Shown here: piece after piece, positions 5,030-5,889 of the stretch
Position numbering within the stretch: position 1 is the stretch's first letter
Layout of the letters: each line of letters starts with the position of its first letter
NCBI GenBank assembly: GCA_047632015.1
Contig: JBLIBC010000171.1
Span: 1 to 5,889 of the forward strand
Origin: JBLIAZ01 sp047632015
GTDB taxonomy: Bacteria > Bacteroidota > Bacteroidia > Flavobacteriales_C > GCA-002722245
DNA length: 5,889 nucleotides
Reading direction: 5' to 3'
The notes under the pieces: generated by a model
What the model saw: only the letters and a program-made list of their open reading frames with translations
The model's database searches: none
Told to the model about the DNA's origin: nothing
Position numbers and translations under genes: made by a program

Positions 5030-5856
5030 TTAGGCCAAAAGAATTACATAAAACATCAAATGCACAAGGGGTTAGGCCAGTCCAAATTGAGAAAGATTAT
5101 ATAATAAGTTGGATGCTTTGGGGTATAGCTAAAAATGAATTTTTAAATGCAGCATTGATATTCAAAGGAGGGACGTGTTTGAAAAAAATCCATATTGAGG
5201 ATTACAGATATTCAGAAGACATGGATTTTACAATTAATCCTGAGATGGAGAATGAAATTACTGATGATGAGATTTATCAAGCATTCGATACGGTATTCTC
5301 AACTATCAAAGAAGCGACCAATATGAATTTATCAATACCCGACAATTCGAAAGACATTCATGACTCAAGCGGAAGTATTAAATTTTACATCGACTACATA
5401 GGTCCACTCGAAGGCAATGGAGGACATTTAAAAATGGATGTAACTAGAGGTGAAAAATTAGAATTTGATACAATTAAAAGGGAGGTAAAGCATGATTATT
5501 CAGATTTAAATGAAGAAGATGACTTCAAAGTGCAAAGTTACTCACTTGAGGAAGTTGTTATAGAAAAAATGGCTGCTCTCATGGGTAGAACAGTACCAAG
5601 AGATTTGTACTACTTTGAATACCTTACAAATAATGAAGGTATTGAATTACAAGATGTATATTACGAATTCGAGAGAAAAGCAAAACACAAAGGACAGAAC
5701 CCAAGTGAATTTACAGAAAAGGTGACTGACAAAATGAAAAAATTTGAGTCGGCTTGGGAAGCAAATTTAAGTCATCAGATAAAGAACCTTCCAAAGTTCA
5801 AAGATGTTTGGAGAGGCTTCGGCAAACAATTGAGGGCATTAGAAAAATGTACATAA
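5026..5856 (+). CDS. abiEii: AbiEii-type nucleotidyltransferase toxin of a type IV toxin-antitoxin system
   Basis: The 276-residue protein belongs to the AbiEii (DUF1814) nucleotidyltransferase-like toxins. LIFKGGTCLKK (44-54) is the nucleotide-binding GG[ST] loop, and RYSEDMDF (61-68) carries the metal-binding D65-x-D67 pair. LKMDVTRGE (135-143) supplies the next acidic strand (D138), and EEVVIEKMAALMGR (175-188) followed by RDLYYF (192-197) fits the C-terminal helical motifs. Relatives usually show RD[LI][YF]D, so the last acidic residue is Tyr here. In the prototype abortive-infection system AbiEii halts growth and binds GTP, and related Mycobacterium MenT toxins add nucleotides to tRNA 3' ends. 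The substrate of this one is not known. The gene is complete and ends 33 bp before the window edge. It overlaps its antitoxin by 4 bp and probably depends on the same promoter. Confidence 0.93.
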   Translation: MIRPKELHKTSNAQGVRPVQIEKDYIISWMLWGIAKNEFLNAALIFKGGTCLKKIHIEDYRYSEDMDFTINPEMENEITDDEIYQAFDTVFSTIKEATNMNLSIPDNSKDIHDSSGSIKFYIDYIGPLEGNGGHLKMDVTRGEKLEFDTIKREVKHDYSDLNEEDDFKVQSYSLEEVVIEKMAALMGRTVPRDLYYFEYLTNNEGIELQDVYYEFERKAKHKGQNPSEFTEKVTDKMKKFESAWEANLSHQIKNLPKFKDVWRGFGKQLRALEKCT

Positions 5857-5889
5857 GTGGAAATCAAATACAATATTTACTACTTATTG

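Overview
The window is AT-rich and reads as Bacteroidota DNA, probably an accessory region of a flavobacterium- or cytophaga-like organism. Supporting signs are a type IX secretion (T9SS) sorting tail, a two-copy FISUMP surface protein, TAnnTTTG-type promoter boxes, A-rich leaders in place of Shine-Dalgarno sites, and signal peptides whose predicted cleavage leaves an N-terminal Gln. No species can be named from this sequence.

Layout, left to right. (1) 1-511, minus strand: the N-terminal part of an AAA_14/DUF4143-type ATPase that runs off the left edge. A perfect 12-bp inverted repeat (537-578) lies just upstream of it. (2) 512-834: a gene-free divergent region with G-rich short repeats, an A8/C5/T9 homopolymer cluster and a good Bacteroidota -7 box. 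(3) 835-2980, plus strand: a two-gene operon for exported proteins. The first is a 155-aa protein with a T9SS type A sorting tail but almost no cargo. The second is a 557-aa protein with two FISUMP domains around an Fn3-like domain and no sorting tail. A strong intrinsic terminator (3002-3042) closes the operon. (4) 3050-4094: a scar region. It holds the left end and N-terminal third of an IS5-family transposase, a dense run of small hairpins, a 3' tRNA-Asn-like fragment on the minus strand (candidate attachment-site remnant) and some short palindromes. (5) 4095-5856, plus strand: a complete AbiE-type (type IV) toxin-antitoxin operon. The antitoxin/repressor AbiEi overlaps the nucleotidyltransferase toxin AbiEii by 4 bp. 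Its promoter sits between two near-identical 33-bp operator-like repeats whose starts are 64 bp apart.

How the parts work together: the secreted-protein operon and the AbiE operon are independent units, and the truncated transposase and tRNA fragment between them point to repeated insertion and deletion there. The strongest unlabelled signal is the AbiE control region. It suggests cooperative autorepression by AbiEi bound upstream of the -33 element and over the start of transcription. The exported pair is functionally unexplained, because a free-standing sorting tail precedes a FISUMP protein that lacks one. I found no CRISPR array, rRNA, intact tRNA or complete insertion sequence.
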